Shown here piece after piece: positions 29,209 to 38,068 of a stretch of 64,000 nucleotides of DNA. The stretch is from an uncultured Methylophilaceae bacterium (GTDB lineage: Bacteria; Pseudomonadota; Gammaproteobacteria; Burkholderiales; Methylophilaceae), in the NCBI GenBank assembly GCA_903863255.1, contig CAIPBJ010000002.1, positions 1 to 64,000 of the forward strand, in the 5' to 3' direction. Made by a program: the position numbers and the translations under genes. How positions within the stretch are numbered: position 1 is the first letter of the stretch; the number at the start of each line of letters is the position of its first letter. Below the pieces are notes generated by a model. It worked only from the letters and a program-made list of their open reading frames with translations. It had not been told where the DNA came from and did not search any database.

Positions 29209-29248
29209 GTTAAACGGCTCGATCATATTAATGAGGGAGCCGTTTAAC
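29209..29248 (-). terminator. Terminator downstream of the EF-hand gene
   Basis: GTTAAACGGCTC at 29209-29220 and GAGCCGTTTAAC at 29237-29248 form a perfect 12-base-pair stem with a 16-base loop. On the minus strand a T-rich TATTTTAC follows the stem. It lies 35 bases after the stop of the EF-hand gene. Confidence 0.8.
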
Positions 29249-29282
29249 GTATTAGTTGGATAGTTACTTATCTGATACGGTA

Positions 29283-29765
29283 TTACTTATTGCCGGTCTG
29301 CTTCGCTAACCATTCCTGAGGGTCAATCTGATTATCACCAGAAGTGTCCATGGCTTTAAAGAGTGTGTCTTGATAAGCGATAAATTCATCTTTAGTAACT
29401 TTATGATCGCCATTCGTATCAATTTTGCTCATCATTTTCATGGTACGTAATTCTCTGCTGTACCCACCGGTTGCTAAACTAAGTTTTTGGTCATTTTTGT
29501 CGCCAACCCATTCTTTTGCATCGATCGATCCGTCTTTGTCTGTGTCTAATGCATCAAATAGCTCACCATAATAATTATCAAACTCATCTTTTGTAACCAT
29601 GTGGTTACCGTCGGCATCCAGCGCCTTCATCATCGCCATTTTATGCATCTCGCGAGCATACCCTCCAGTACTGAACATTTCATCCGCAGCATGTGCTGAT
29701 GATGTGATAACAGAAGCAGATAATAGTAAGCAGCTAATTAATGTCGTATTAAATTGAATCTTCAT
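29283..29765 (-). CDS. Secreted protein with four EF-hands in two duplicated halves
   Basis: The signal peptide ends in SSAHAA (about residue 27). Four 12-residue EF loops follow: DADGNHMVTKDE at 50-61, DTDKDGSIDAKE at 74-85, DTNGDHKVTKDE at 116-127 and DTSGDNQIDPQE at 140-151. The halves repeat with a 66-residue offset, each opening with TGGYxRE. All loops look like calcium sites; none has the proline at position 2 that marks lanmodulin. The ATG at 29765 has a GGGAG site; the frame extends upstream to 29825 without support. Periplasmic calcium sensing or storage is the likely role. Confidence 0.85.
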   Translation of the reverse strand: MKIQFNTTLISCLLLSASVITSSAHAADEMFSTGGYAREMHKMAMMKALDADGNHMVTKDEFDNYYGELFDALDTDKDGSIDAKEWVGDKNDQKLSLATGGYSRELRTMKMMSKIDTNGDHKVTKDEFIAYQDTLFKAMDTSGDNQIDPQEWLAKQTGNK

Positions 29766-29926
29766 TTGAAACTCCCAATAGTTAAGTAAAGTATATTTTG
29801 TGTTCACAAATATCGTTGCTAGCAAACCTTAGTCTTGGGAAATCTGAATTACTTACAATTATTTTATAACTACATGATAGTAATGGATTAAAAGTGCTGG
29901 TGAGTTTGATTTTTAAGGTTAAGAAT

Positions 29927-29968
29927 CAAAGTAAGCTATTTGATATTGGTGCCAAATAGCTTACTTTG
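29927..29968 (-). terminator. Long perfect inverted repeat, probable terminator of the phosphomannomutase gene
   Basis: CAAAGTAAGCTATTTG at 29927-29942 and CAAATAGCTTACTTTG at 29953-29968 pair perfectly over 16 base pairs with a 10-base loop. It begins 15 bases after the minus-strand stop at 29983. A short ATTCTTAACC tail follows on the minus strand, so termination is plausible but the T-tract is poor. RNA stabilisation is an alternative. Confidence 0.65.
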
Positions 29969-29982
29969 AAGAATGGATGCGG

Positions 29983-31359
29983 TTAAAAGGGTAGGTTCAA
30001 TTCTGGAGCTGATGAAAGAATAACTTTTCTAAATATATCCTGAATACGCTTTAGAGCCGTTGGATTGTCAGCTTCAAAACGCAAAACGATAACGGGAGTG
30101 GTGTTAGAAGGGCGCATCAGTCCAAAGCCGTCAGGATATTCCACCCTTAGTCCATCGATTGTATTAACTTCTGAGGCACCATCAAATTTTGCAGATTTTT
30201 GTAAATGGGAAATAAGTAGATGAGGTTCACCCTCTTTCATTTTTATGTGTTGCTCAGGAGTGCTTACGCTGTCAGGCAAATTATTTAATATTTTGGATGG
30301 GTCGTCGAAATGACTAAGGATTTCCAGAAGTCTCGCACCAGCATATAGTCCATCATCAAAGCCAAACCATCTTTCTTTAAAGAATACATGACCGCTCATT
30401 TCTCCAGCCAGCGCTGATCCCGTTTCTTTCATTTTTGCTTTAACTAATGAATGTCCCGTTTTCCACATGAGTGGAATTCCACCACGTTCTCTTATCCATG
30501 GGGCTAAATTGCGGGTTGACTTTACATCGTAAATGATCGTGGCTCCCTTTTCACGTTTAAGTACATCTTCTGCAAAAAGCAGTAATTGCCTGTCTGGATA
30601 GATAATATTGCCATCCTTTGTAACTACACCAAGTCTGTCACCGTCTCCATCAAATGCCAAACCCAATTCTGAATCTCCATTTTTAAGGGCTTTAATTAAG
30701 TCATTTAAATTCTCAGGGACTGACGGGTCTGGATGGTGATTGGGAAAGTGGCCATCAACTTCACAGAAAAGCTCCTCAACGGTGCAACCGAGAGATGAGT
30801 AGAGGTTTGATGCAAAGGCACCAGGTACTCCATTGCCACAATCAACGGATATCTTCATTGGACGGTTCAATTTGACATCGCTTACGATTCTGGAAATGTA
30901 AGCTGTTGAAATGTCAAAGTTACTTTCTGTTCCTGAGCCAGATGAAAGATTATTATTCTCGATTCGTTGGCGCAGGGATTGAATCGCCTCTCCAGATAAA
31001 GTTTCATCTGACAGAACCATTTTTAGTCCGTTATATTCAGGAGGGTTATGGCTGCCTGTGACCATTACGCCACAACCAGTTTTCAGATAATGAGCGGCAA
31101 AATAAACCATAGGAGTTGCAACCATTCCAAGGTTGACTACATTAACCCCTGATTTCCTTATTCCAAGCGAAAGGGCATTGGCAAGACCCGGTCCTGATAA
31201 ACGTCCATCATAACCGATGCATATGACATTTCTTCCTCTGTTGATCGCTTCAGATCCCAGTGCCTGACCAATAGATTCAACGATTTCAGGAGTCAAAGAT
31301 TTATCTACGATTCCCCTTATGTCATATGCCTTGAAAATTTCCTTTGGAATTTGAATCAT
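29983..31359 (-). CDS. Phosphomannomutase / phosphoglucomutase (AlgC/CpsG type)
   Basis: The 458-residue enzyme converts mannose-6-P to mannose-1-P and often glucose phosphates too. It starts IPKEIFKAYDIRGIVD, has the phospho-serine loop MVTGSHNPPEYNGLKM near residue 104, the metal loop LAFDGDGDRLGVV near 240, the sugar-specificity loop ALAGEMSGHVFFKERW near 323, and a final RPSNTTPVIVLRFEA phosphate loop. It supplies sugar nucleotides for lipopolysaccharide or exopolysaccharide. Its start codon overlaps the iscX stop by one base. Confidence 0.92.
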   Translation of the reverse strand: MIQIPKEIFKAYDIRGIVDKSLTPEIVESIGQALGSEAINRGRNVICIGYDGRLSGPGLANALSLGIRKSGVNVVNLGMVATPMVYFAAHYLKTGCGVMVTGSHNPPEYNGLKMVLSDETLSGEAIQSLRQRIENNNLSSGSGTESNFDISTAYISRIVSDVKLNRPMKISVDCGNGVPGAFASNLYSSLGCTVEELFCEVDGHFPNHHPDPSVPENLNDLIKALKNGDSELGLAFDGDGDRLGVVTKDGNIIYPDRQLLLFAEDVLKREKGATIIYDVKSTRNLAPWIRERGGIPLMWKTGHSLVKAKMKETGSALAGEMSGHVFFKERWFGFDDGLYAGARLLEILSHFDDPSKILNNLPDSVSTPEQHIKMKEGEPHLLISHLQKSAKFDGASEVNTIDGLRVEYPDGFGLMRPSNTTPVIVLRFEADNPTALKRIQDIFRKVILSSAPELNLPF

Positions 31360-31553
31360 TATTCAGCCTCATCCATCCATGCAAGTTGTATAGCTTCTAA
31401 AATTTTCTCGCCGCATTTGTTAGGTTCGTCATCAAACCCATCAAGGTCGAGCACCCACTGATATAAATCGGTGAATCTGATGGTTTTAGGGTCGATATCA
31501 GGAAATTTATCATAAAGTGTTTCAGCAATAATTAGTGTGTCGGTCCATTTCAT
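31359..31553 (-). CDS. iscX: Fe-S assembly adaptor IscX
   Basis: The 64-residue acidic protein starts [20 protein letters not shown] and contains [19 protein letters not shown], a close match to the IscX/YfhJ family. IscX binds the cysteine desulphurase IscS and iron. It usually follows fdx in isc operons; here it stands alone before the phosphomannomutase gene. No other isc gene is in the window. Confidence 0.93.
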   Translation of the reverse strand: MKWTDTLIIAETLYDKFPDIDPKTIRFTDLYQWVLDLDGFDDEPNKCGEKILEAIQLAWMDEAE

Positions 31554-31903
31554 TTCTAATTTCCAAATTAAGTAACAATGAATTATCTAGCGTGAATATA
31601 ACAGTTTTTTTTCCTGTTTTGTCCTAGAGTCAAAAACTTAATTTTGATATGAACTTAGTCTTTTAACATCGATTAAACAAGAAGATTTTTATAAAATCAT
31701 CTTGAGGAAAATCCCTATTACTATCCCGATGTAAAATTATCGTTTGCCTATAAGCTTATTCAAATGATTCAAAAATGAAAAACCGGAAGTTTTGTTAACT
31801 ATTTATGATTACTTAACAGACTTCCTTAAGGCTAAAGTCGTTCATTCTTTTAGGCTATGCTAAAATATAATATTATTTTTAGAAGCGGTTGAGAGAATTT
31901 AAT
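31554..31903 (+). promoter_or_regulatory. Divergent iscX-glyA intergenic region
   Basis: This 350-base AT-rich gap lies between the divergent iscX and glyA genes. A perfect TATAAT lies at 31866-31871, about 35 bases before the glyA ATG, with a poor -35. A hairpin can form at 31682-31703 (AAGATTTT with AAAATC and ATCTT). No glycine riboswitch core and no convincing open frame are seen. Confidence 0.45.
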
Positions 31904-33151
31904 ATGTTTAGTTTTGCAAAAACATTAAGTGATTTGGATCCTGAGATTTGGAAATTAATTGAAGCCGAACGCCAGCGTCAAGAAGAGCATATAGAACTTA
32001 TTGCCTCGGAGAATTATACCAGTCCAGCCGTTATGCAGGCTCAGGGTTCTCAATTAACGAATAAATACGCGGAAGGTTATCCAGGTAAAAGATTCTACGG
32101 AGGATGCGAATTCGTTGACCATGTTGAACAATTGGCTATTGACCGTGTTAAAGAGCTTTATGGCGCGGAGTATGCCAATGTTCAACCCCATTCTGGATCC
32201 CAAGCAAACCAGGCAGTTTATTTCTCAATTCTTAAACCTGGCGATACGGTTATGGGAATGAATTTGGGTCACGGTGGACACCTGACTCATGGCTCACCAG
32301 CAAACCTTTCAGGAAAACTGTTCAATATTGTCCCTTATGGCCTGAATGATAAGGAAGAAATTGACTATGATGAAATGGAGCGGATCGCGCGCGAATGTAA
32401 ACCAAAACTTCTTATTGGTGGAGCCTCAGCGTATGCCCTTCGTTTTGATTGGGCACGGATGGCCGAAATCGCAAAAAGTGTCGGAGCCTATTTCATGGTC
32501 GACATGGCACACTATTCAGGCTTGATTGCAGCAGGCGTCTATCCGAATCCAGTACCTTTTGCTGATTTCGTGACTTCGACAACCCACAAAACTTTGCGAG
32601 GCCCCCGAGGAGGCATTATTCTTGCAAAGGCAGAGCACGAGAAAATGCTCAACTCTAATGTTTTCCCAAGTCTCCAGGGTGGGCCCTTGATGCATGTGAT
32701 TGCTGGCAAAGCAGTTGCATTCCTTGAAGCATTGCAACCGGAATTTAAATCCTATCAGAAACAGGTACTCATAAATGCTGATTTAATGGCGAGGACATTA
32801 TCTGAAAGAGGATTGCGTATCATTTCGGGAAGAACCGAATCACACGTGTTCCTTGTTGACTTGAGGACCAAAGGCCTAACTGGAAAAGCAGCTGATGCCT
32901 TCCTTGGCCAGGCCCATATAACCGTAAACAAGAATGCGATTCCAAATGATCCGGAGAGTCCATTTGTTACTTCAGGCATAAGGATAGGATCCCCAGCGAT
33001 TACTACCAGAGGTTTTAAGGATGAAGAGGCCATCACGGTGTCCCATCTCATCGCTGATGTGCTCGATAACCCTAACAGTGAAGAAGTTATCGCCAAAACA
33101 AAAGAAAAGGTTCACGCGCTTACTAGAAGATTCCCGGTGTACGGAGTTTGA
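31904..33151 (+). CDS. glyA: Serine hydroxymethyltransferase GlyA
   Basis: GlyA interconverts serine and glycine with tetrahydrofolate, a central C1 step in a methylotroph. The 415-residue protein shows [19 protein letters not shown] near residue 30, [12 protein letters not shown] near 59, the PLP lysine in [15 protein letters not shown] near 225, and [15 protein letters not shown] near 358. The ATG at 31904 is chosen over a TTG at 31889 because it gives the family start; a GAGAGAA site precedes it. Confidence 0.97.
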   Translation: MFSFAKTLSDLDPEIWKLIEAERQRQEEHIELIASENYTSPAVMQAQGSQLTNKYAEGYPGKRFYGGCEFVDHVEQLAIDRVKELYGAEYANVQPHSGSQANQAVYFSILKPGDTVMGMNLGHGGHLTHGSPANLSGKLFNIVPYGLNDKEEIDYDEMERIARECKPKLLIGGASAYALRFDWARMAEIAKSVGAYFMVDMAHYSGLIAAGVYPNPVPFADFVTSTTHKTLRGPRGGIILAKAEHEKMLNSNVFPSLQGGPLMHVIAGKAVAFLEALQPEFKSYQKQVLINADLMARTLSERGLRIISGRTESHVFLVDLRTKGLTGKAADAFLGQAHITVNKNAIPNDPESPFVTSGIRIGSPAITTRGFKDEEAITVSHLIADVLDNPNSEEVIAKTKEKVHALTRRFPVYGV

Positions 33152-33280
33152 TGTCTTATTATATTAAAGCCGGTTTCGTGTTCATTAATGCAAGAAATAA
33201 GCCTTACATGACTCATAGGTTTCTGGACTTCCCATACGTTAAGCCGTTGCCTTTAGCAAATACATCATGGAATCGATAAG

Positions 33281-33727
33281 ATGAAATGCCCGTTCTGTGG
33301 CGCTTTTGATACACAGGTCATTGACTCAAGAGTCAATGACGAGGGCGATTCCATCAGGCGTCGAAGAAAGTGCACATCGTGTGACAAACGATTCACCACA
33401 TATGAAACTGCCGAACTTCATATGCCGCAAGTGGTCAAGCAAAATGGGAATCGTGAGGAATTCAATCGAGATAAATTGAGGCTTTCATTTACAAGGGCAC
33501 TTCATAAACGTCCTGTTCCTACTGAGTATGTTGACCGTGCACTTGAGCATATAATTCAAAAAATTCTTGGTCAGGGTGAAAGGGAAATCATGGCCCGTGA
33601 TCTGGGTGAAATAGTCATGCAAGAACTACGTTTAATGGACAAGGTTGCTTATATTCGTTTTGCCTCCGTTTACCGAAGCTTCAAAGACGTTGATGATTTT
33701 CATGATGTGATTCGAGACTTGGATTAA
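33281..33727 (+). CDS. nrdR: Ribonucleotide reductase repressor NrdR
   Basis: The 148-residue protein begins [17 protein letters not shown], with the zinc cysteines CxxC and the second pair in [13 protein letters not shown], followed by the ATP-cone domain ([16 protein letters not shown]). NrdR represses ribonucleotide reductase genes when it binds (d)ATP. The order glyA-nrdR-ribD is common in betaproteobacteria. Confidence 0.97.
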   Translation: MKCPFCGAFDTQVIDSRVNDEGDSIRRRRKCTSCDKRFTTYETAELHMPQVVKQNGNREEFNRDKLRLSFTRALHKRPVPTEYVDRALEHIIQKILGQGEREIMARDLGEIVMQELRLMDKVAYIRFASVYRSFKDVDDFHDVIRDLD

Positions 33728-33757
33728 TACTTGTAAACCTATACGAGGTGATGACAG

Positions 33758-34156
33758 ATGAGCAATGTACATGTTGATTTAAAAGCTTTAAAGGTATTCT
33801 GCATCGCCGTTTCGTTCCTGGCCTTGATTGTTACCTTGGTTTTTTTCGGATGGTGGGCAATGAAAGACCGAATTGAGTTCGGAGGTAATAAATTCGATCA
33901 GGTGGCATGGATGACGTCATCAGTAGACTCTGACAAAGGATGTCTTCGTGGTGATATGGCTTATGATTTACAGCAGAATATTCTTTTTCACGGTATGTCT
34001 CGAAAGGATGCAATGGTTTTGTTAGGTAGGCCCACATGGGAGGAATCTCAACAGATTGAATACGATTTAGGCAATTGTATTCATGTTATCCATGGGCTTA
34101 GACTATTTTTCGACGAAGATAACCGCCTGACTGTTAGCCGCATCGTTCAACATTAG
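33758..34156 (+). CDS. Membrane-anchored protein, BamE-like C-terminal pattern
   Basis: The 132-residue protein has one N-terminal membrane helix (about residues 12-30, CIAVSFLALIVTLVFFGWW) and a small outer domain. GMSRKDAMVLLGRP near residue 79 resembles the helix-turn of SmpA/BamE-like domains, followed by IEYDLGN and LRLFFDEDNRL strands. It lacks a lipoprotein cysteine. The function is unknown. It lies 30 bases after nrdR and 9 before ribD, so it is probably co-transcribed with them. Confidence 0.55.
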   Translation: MSNVHVDLKALKVFCIAVSFLALIVTLVFFGWWAMKDRIEFGGNKFDQVAWMTSSVDSDKGCLRGDMAYDLQQNILFHGMSRKDAMVLLGRPTWEESQQIEYDLGNCIHVIHGLRLFFDEDNRLTVSRIVQH

Positions 34157-34165
34157 ATTTAACCG

Positions 34166-35269
34166 ATGACAAACTTTACTTCGGCCGATCATCAATATAT
34201 GACAGAGGCCCTGCGTCTCGCCGAGCAAGGTCTTTTTACAACCACTCCGAATCCTAGGGTAGGTTGTCTCATAGTGAAAAATGGTAGGGTTGTTGGAAAA
34301 GGTGCGCATAAAAGAGCCGGTGAACCTCATGCTGAAATCTTGGCCTTAAGAGAGGCGGGTCATGAGGCAAAAGGATCGGACGTCTATGTAACTTTAGAGC
34401 CTTGTAGTCACTTTGGTCGAACGCCGCCTTGTGCAGATGCTTTAATAAAGGCTGAGGTCAAACGTGTGATTGTCGCCATGCAAGACCCTAATCCAAAAGT
34501 TGCGGGGAGTGGCATGGCTAGGCTAAATGCTTATGGCATTGACACATGTGTCGGGCTAATGGAATCTGAAGCCAACGTCTTGAATTCAGGATTCGTAAGT
34601 CGGATGAACCGAAGCAGGCCTTTTGTCCGTTGCAAGATAGCAGCTAGTCTAGATGGCCGAACTGCGCTTTCAAACTCAGTTAGTAAATGGATTACATCTG
34701 AAGCGGCAAGGGAAGATGTGCAGTATTGGCGAGCCCGATCATGTGCGATTTTAACTGGAATAGGAACTGTAATTGCCGACAATCCCAGCATGTCAGTTCG
34801 TAAATTCGATATTGGTAGACAGCCTCTGAAAGTCGTTGTGGACAGTAAGTTAAGAATCAGTTCCGAGGCATCGATTCTTTCAGCAGGAAAAACCCTCATT
34901 GCCTACACAGGTTCAAAAATTGACGCTGACAGACAAAAATTTCAAGGCGCTGAATTGATACATGCACCTCAAAAAGATGAGAAAGTGGATCTTGAATGGT
35001 TGTTAGCGTTTTTGGCACAGCGGGAAATCAATGATATCCTTGTCGAAGCAGGCAATTCACTTAACGGTAAATTATTAGAATATTCGTTAATTGATGAGCT
35101 GATCATTTACTATGCCCCGCTTATTATGGGACAGGATGCATCGTCAATGTTTTCTACGGCAGACTATAGTCAAATGTCTCAATGTCCAAAGGTTGACATA
35201 ATTGATGTCATTCAATTGGGAAAAGAAATCCGCATCAGGGCAAAGCCGTTATACCAATCAACGGTATGA
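34166..35269 (+). CDS. ribD: Bifunctional riboflavin deaminase-reductase RibD
   Basis: RibD carries out the deamination and reduction steps after GTP cyclohydrolase II in riboflavin synthesis. The N-terminal deaminase has PNPRVGCLIV, the zinc HAE motif in GEPHAEILAL and the PCSHFGRTPPCADAL zinc cysteines. The C-terminal reductase has FVRCKIAASLDGRTA near residue 152 and ILVEAGNSLNGKLL near 291. At 367 residues it is full length. The tatD start overlaps its stop (ATGA). Confidence 0.95.
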   Translation: MTNFTSADHQYMTEALRLAEQGLFTTTPNPRVGCLIVKNGRVVGKGAHKRAGEPHAEILALREAGHEAKGSDVYVTLEPCSHFGRTPPCADALIKAEVKRVIVAMQDPNPKVAGSGMARLNAYGIDTCVGLMESEANVLNSGFVSRMNRSRPFVRCKIAASLDGRTALSNSVSKWITSEAAREDVQYWRARSCAILTGIGTVIADNPSMSVRKFDIGRQPLKVVVDSKLRISSEASILSAGKTLIAYTGSKIDADRQKFQGAELIHAPQKDEKVDLEWLLAFLAQREINDILVEAGNSLNGKLLEYSLIDELIIYYAPLIMGQDASSMFSTADYSQMSQCPKVDIIDVIQLGKEIRIRAKPLYQSTV

Positions 35270-36081
35270 TTTTCATCGATACCCACTGTCATTTGGATGC
35301 AGAAGAGTTTGATATTGATAGGGACTCTGTAATCCATGAAGCGAAAAAAACGGGAGTAGACATTATTGTTGTCCCAGCGGTTCATGTCTCAAATTTTACA
35401 AAAGTTAGAGCCTTATCGGAAAAATATTCATTTTGTGCCTATGCGCTTGGCATTCATCCAATTTATGTCAATCAATCAAGTCCGGCTCACTTAGCGTTAC
35501 TTAAAACGGAAATCGAGAAGGACTTAAAGGAGAATAAGTCCATTGTTGCAGTTGGAGAGATAGGCCTGGATTATTTTATAGAAGATTGCGACAAGGATTG
35601 CCAAGAATATTATTTTGTAAAACAACTAAAGATAGCCCGGGACTTTGACCTGCCCGTTATATTGCATGTGCGTAAATCGGTAGATGAAGTTTTAAAGCAC
35701 CTTAGGAAGATTAAAGTCAGAGGCGGTATCGCTCATGCATTTAATGGCAGTATTCAGCAGGCAAATGAGTTTGTTAAGCTTGGATTTAAATTAGGTTTTG
35801 GCGGAGCCATGACGTATAGCCGTGCATTGAAGATTCGCCAACTTGCTGTCGAGTTACCATTAGATTCCATCGTTCTTGAGACGGATGCACCAGATATTCC
35901 ACCTGAATGGTTAGGCCGTTCTGGTCGAAATGGCCCTGGGGAGTTAATCAGAATTGCCCAAGTCTTTTCAGATATTCGTGACACAAATATTACGCAAGTA
36001 GCTGAAATGACTACAAACAGTGCCTTAACCGCGCTTCCTGGATTGGTTCACTTATGCACACCTCCTCAAGTGTTACTTTAA
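35266..36081 (+). CDS. TatD-family metal-dependent hydrolase
   Basis: The amidohydrolase fold shows FIDTHCHLDAEEFD at residue 3 with the HxH metal pair, the metal Glu in AVGEIGLDYF near 101, the His in VILHVRKS near 130, another in GIAHAFNGS near 156, and the final Asp in VLETDAPDIPPEWL near 204. TatD proteins are 3'-5' DNA exonucleases or D-aminoacyl-tRNA hydrolases. YjjV-like and YcfH-like branches cannot be told apart by eye. It is coupled to ribD. Confidence 0.9.
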   Translation: MIFIDTHCHLDAEEFDIDRDSVIHEAKKTGVDIIVVPAVHVSNFTKVRALSEKYSFCAYALGIHPIYVNQSSPAHLALLKTEIEKDLKENKSIVAVGEIGLDYFIEDCDKDCQEYYFVKQLKIARDFDLPVILHVRKSVDEVLKHLRKIKVRGGIAHAFNGSIQQANEFVKLGFKLGFGGAMTYSRALKIRQLAVELPLDSIVLETDAPDIPPEWLGRSGRNGPGELIRIAQVFSDIRDTNITQVAEMTTNSALTALPGLVHLCTPPQVLL

Positions 36082-36214
36082 GTGTTAGGGAAAAGTATTA
36101 ATAAATAAAAAAGTTATTGTAATGCATTGATTATTAAGAATAAAAAAATAGATTAAAAAATAAGCGATTTCAAAAAACCGTTACAAAATGGTAAGTTACA
36201 AATTCAAGTCACAG

Positions 36215-36249
36215 CTATCCACATAATTATCCACAGTTTTTGTGGATAG
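36215..36249. promoter_or_regulatory. Cluster of three DnaA boxes
   Basis: CTATCCACA at 36215-36223, TTATCCACA at 36227-36235 and TGTGGATAG (the reverse complement of CTATCCACA) at 36241-36249 match the DnaA consensus TTATNCACA with at most one mismatch. A strongly AT-rich stretch lies directly to the left (about 36095-36200), and a TTGACA at 36255-36260 to the right. Boxes 2 and 3 can also form a hairpin. No dnaA, dnaN or mnmG gene is near, so this is not called oriC. Confidence 0.6.
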
Positions 36250-36299
36250 GGAATTTGACATTAATTTTACAAAATTATGCAAGTAGAAAATTACATAAA

Positions 36300-37379
36300 A
36301 TGAAAATAAATGGAGAGTTTTATAGAAGTATTTGGCCCGATGAAAGTTTTAACTCGGTCTATATAATAGACCAGACAAAACTGCCTCATTTTTTTGAAAT
36401 TGCAAGAATTGAGCATTTTCATGAAATGCTCAACGCGATAATGACTATGCAAGTTCGAGGGGCGCCCTTAATAGGAGCATCGGCTGCCTACGGTATTGCG
36501 TTAGCAATGTTGAAAAATCCAAGTGATGAAAATTTAAAGCATGCCAAGGATTTGCTAATTGGAAGTCGTCCAACTGCTGTGAATTTGCGTTGGGCTGTTG
36601 AGCGAATGTACCATTATTTATTGCCTCTTTCCCCAAGCTATAGGAATGACCAAGCATGGTCAGAGGCCTCAAGAATTTGCGAAGAAGACATTAAAACGAA
36701 TCAATCGATCGGTGTGCATGGTTTGGAGTTGCTGCGTCAATTGCAATCACTCAAATCAAATAAACCCTTAAACATTCTTACCCATTGCAATGCGGGCTGG
36801 CTTGCCACGGTTGATTATGGAACAGCATTAGCACCTGTGTTTTTGGCTCATCAATCTGGAATGCCTTTGCATGTATGGGTGGATGAGACTCGACCTAGAA
36901 ATCAAGGTGCAAGTTTGACAGCATGGGAACTGAATCAACAGGGTATAGACCATACAGTGGTAAGTGATAATGCTGGCGGGCATCTTATGCAGCGTGGCCA
37001 GGTAGACATGGTGCTGGTTGGGGCAGATCGAGTGACAAGTCAGGGTGATGTTTGCAACAAAATCGGTACTTACCTTAAAGCGTTATCTGCCTTTGATTGT
37101 AAGATCCCATTTTTTGCGGCCGTTCCTTCAACAACAATCGACTTGAAAATGAAAGATGGTCTAAAAGAGATCGATATCGAGGAGCGAAGTGGTCATGAAG
37201 TCTCTTATATTCAAGGTTTAGCGAAGGATGGTAGCATGCAGACTGTGCTGATTACGCCTAAAGAAAGTAAGGTGGCAAACCCTGCATTTGATGTGACGCC
37301 TGCGAGGCTAGTAAGTGGCATCATCACAGAGCAAGGAACTTTTCCTCCTGGGGAACTGGCCTCTATATTTGCACGATGA
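36300..37379 (+). CDS. mtnA: Methylthioribose-1-phosphate isomerase MtnA
   Basis: MtnA converts 5-methylthioribose-1-P (and 5-deoxyribose-1-P) to the ribulose form. Motifs are MQVRGAPLIGASAAYGIAL near residue 56, the catalytic Cys in THCNAGWLATVDYGTALAP near 160, VDETRPRNQGASLTAWEL near 198, and the catalytic Asp in VLVGADRVTSQGDVCNKIGT near 238. The ATG at 36300 gives the family start; the open frame reaches back to 36240 into the DnaA-box region. A FucA-like aldolase gene follows after 50 bases. Confidence 0.93.
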   Translation: MKINGEFYRSIWPDESFNSVYIIDQTKLPHFFEIARIEHFHEMLNAIMTMQVRGAPLIGASAAYGIALAMLKNPSDENLKHAKDLLIGSRPTAVNLRWAVERMYHYLLPLSPSYRNDQAWSEASRICEEDIKTNQSIGVHGLELLRQLQSLKSNKPLNILTHCNAGWLATVDYGTALAPVFLAHQSGMPLHVWVDETRPRNQGASLTAWELNQQGIDHTVVSDNAGGHLMQRGQVDMVLVGADRVTSQGDVCNKIGTYLKALSAFDCKIPFFAAVPSTTIDLKMKDGLKEIDIEERSGHEVSYIQGLAKDGSMQTVLITPKESKVANPAFDVTPARLVSGIITEQGTFPPGELASIFAR

Positions 37380-37429
37380 AAAAGTGGTTTAATTATTAAT
37401 TCGAGTTTAATACTCTATACATTAAATTT

Positions 37430-38068
37430 ATGCATACACTCAAAGAAGAGCTGCTGTCGATATCAATACAGCTTGTTCGAACTGGACTTAACCGCGGTGC
37501 GTCGGGAAACGTCAGTGTCAGATCGGAAAATGGCTTCATCATTACCCCTTCTGGCCTTAAACCCGAGGACATGCAAAGTCAGGACATGATTTTTTTAGAT
37601 TCTGAAGGCGTAAATCAATCAGCCGGAACACCTTCAAGCGAATGGCGTTTTCATAAGGACATCTATAATCAACGCCCGGAAGTGGGCGCAATTATTCATA
37701 CGCATTCCACGTTTTGTACTACATTGGCCTGCTTAAGAAAAGACATCCCACCGTTTCACTATATGATTGCGCTAGCTGGTGGCGACAGTATCCGGTGCGC
37801 CCCTTACGCACTTTTTGGAAGTCAGGAATTGTCAGATTCTGCTCTAAAAGCATTGGAAGGCAGGAAAGCATGTCTTTTAGCTAATCATGGGATGATCGTT
37901 ATTGGAAACAATTTGCAATCTGCTATGGATCTTGCTTTGGAGGTCGAGTCCCTTTGTGAGCAATATTGGCGTGTGCTTCAGGTCGCAAGTCCGTTCATAC
38001 TGAATTCCCGTGAAATGTCAGAGGTTTTGGAAAGATTCAAGACATATGGAAATAGAGGGGGTAAATAA
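37430..38068 (+). CDS. Class II aldolase, FucA-like (probable 5-deoxy/methylthio-ribulose-1-P aldolase)
   Basis: The 212-residue protein aligns by eye with E. coli L-fuculose-1-P aldolase along its length: RGASGNVSVR near 23, FIITPSGLKPEDM near 39, the catalytic Glu in PSSEWRFHKDIY near 68, zinc His pair in IIHTHSTF near 90, MIALAGGDSIRCAPYALFGS near 111 and the third His in LANHGMIVIG near 151. MtnB dehydratases are related but less similar. Next to mtnA it probably acts as the DHAP-shunt aldolase (inference). The stop overlaps the nnr start by one base (TAATG). Confidence 0.75.
   Translation: MHTLKEELLSISIQLVRTGLNRGASGNVSVRSENGFIITPSGLKPEDMQSQDMIFLDSEGVNQSAGTPSSEWRFHKDIYNQRPEVGAIIHTHSTFCTTLACLRKDIPPFHYMIALAGGDSIRCAPYALFGSQELSDSALKALEGRKACLLANHGMIVIGNNLQSAMDLALEVESLCEQYWRVLQVASPFILNSREMSEVLERFKTYGNRGGK

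Noticed and set aside
29283-29765. Lanmodulin or another dedicated lanthanide-binding protein
   Set aside because: None of the four EF loops has the position-2 proline of lanmodulin, and the loops look like standard calcium sites.
36095-36260. Chromosomal origin of replication (oriC)
   Set aside because: The DnaA boxes and AT-rich block fit, but no dnaA, dnaN, gyrB or mnmG is near and gene orientation does not switch here. Only a DnaA-box cluster is supported.
37430-38068. MtnB methylthioribulose-1-P dehydratase
   Set aside because: The neighbour mtnA suggests it, but the sequence follows E. coli FucA closely along its whole length, including PSSEWRFH and the AGGDSI segment.
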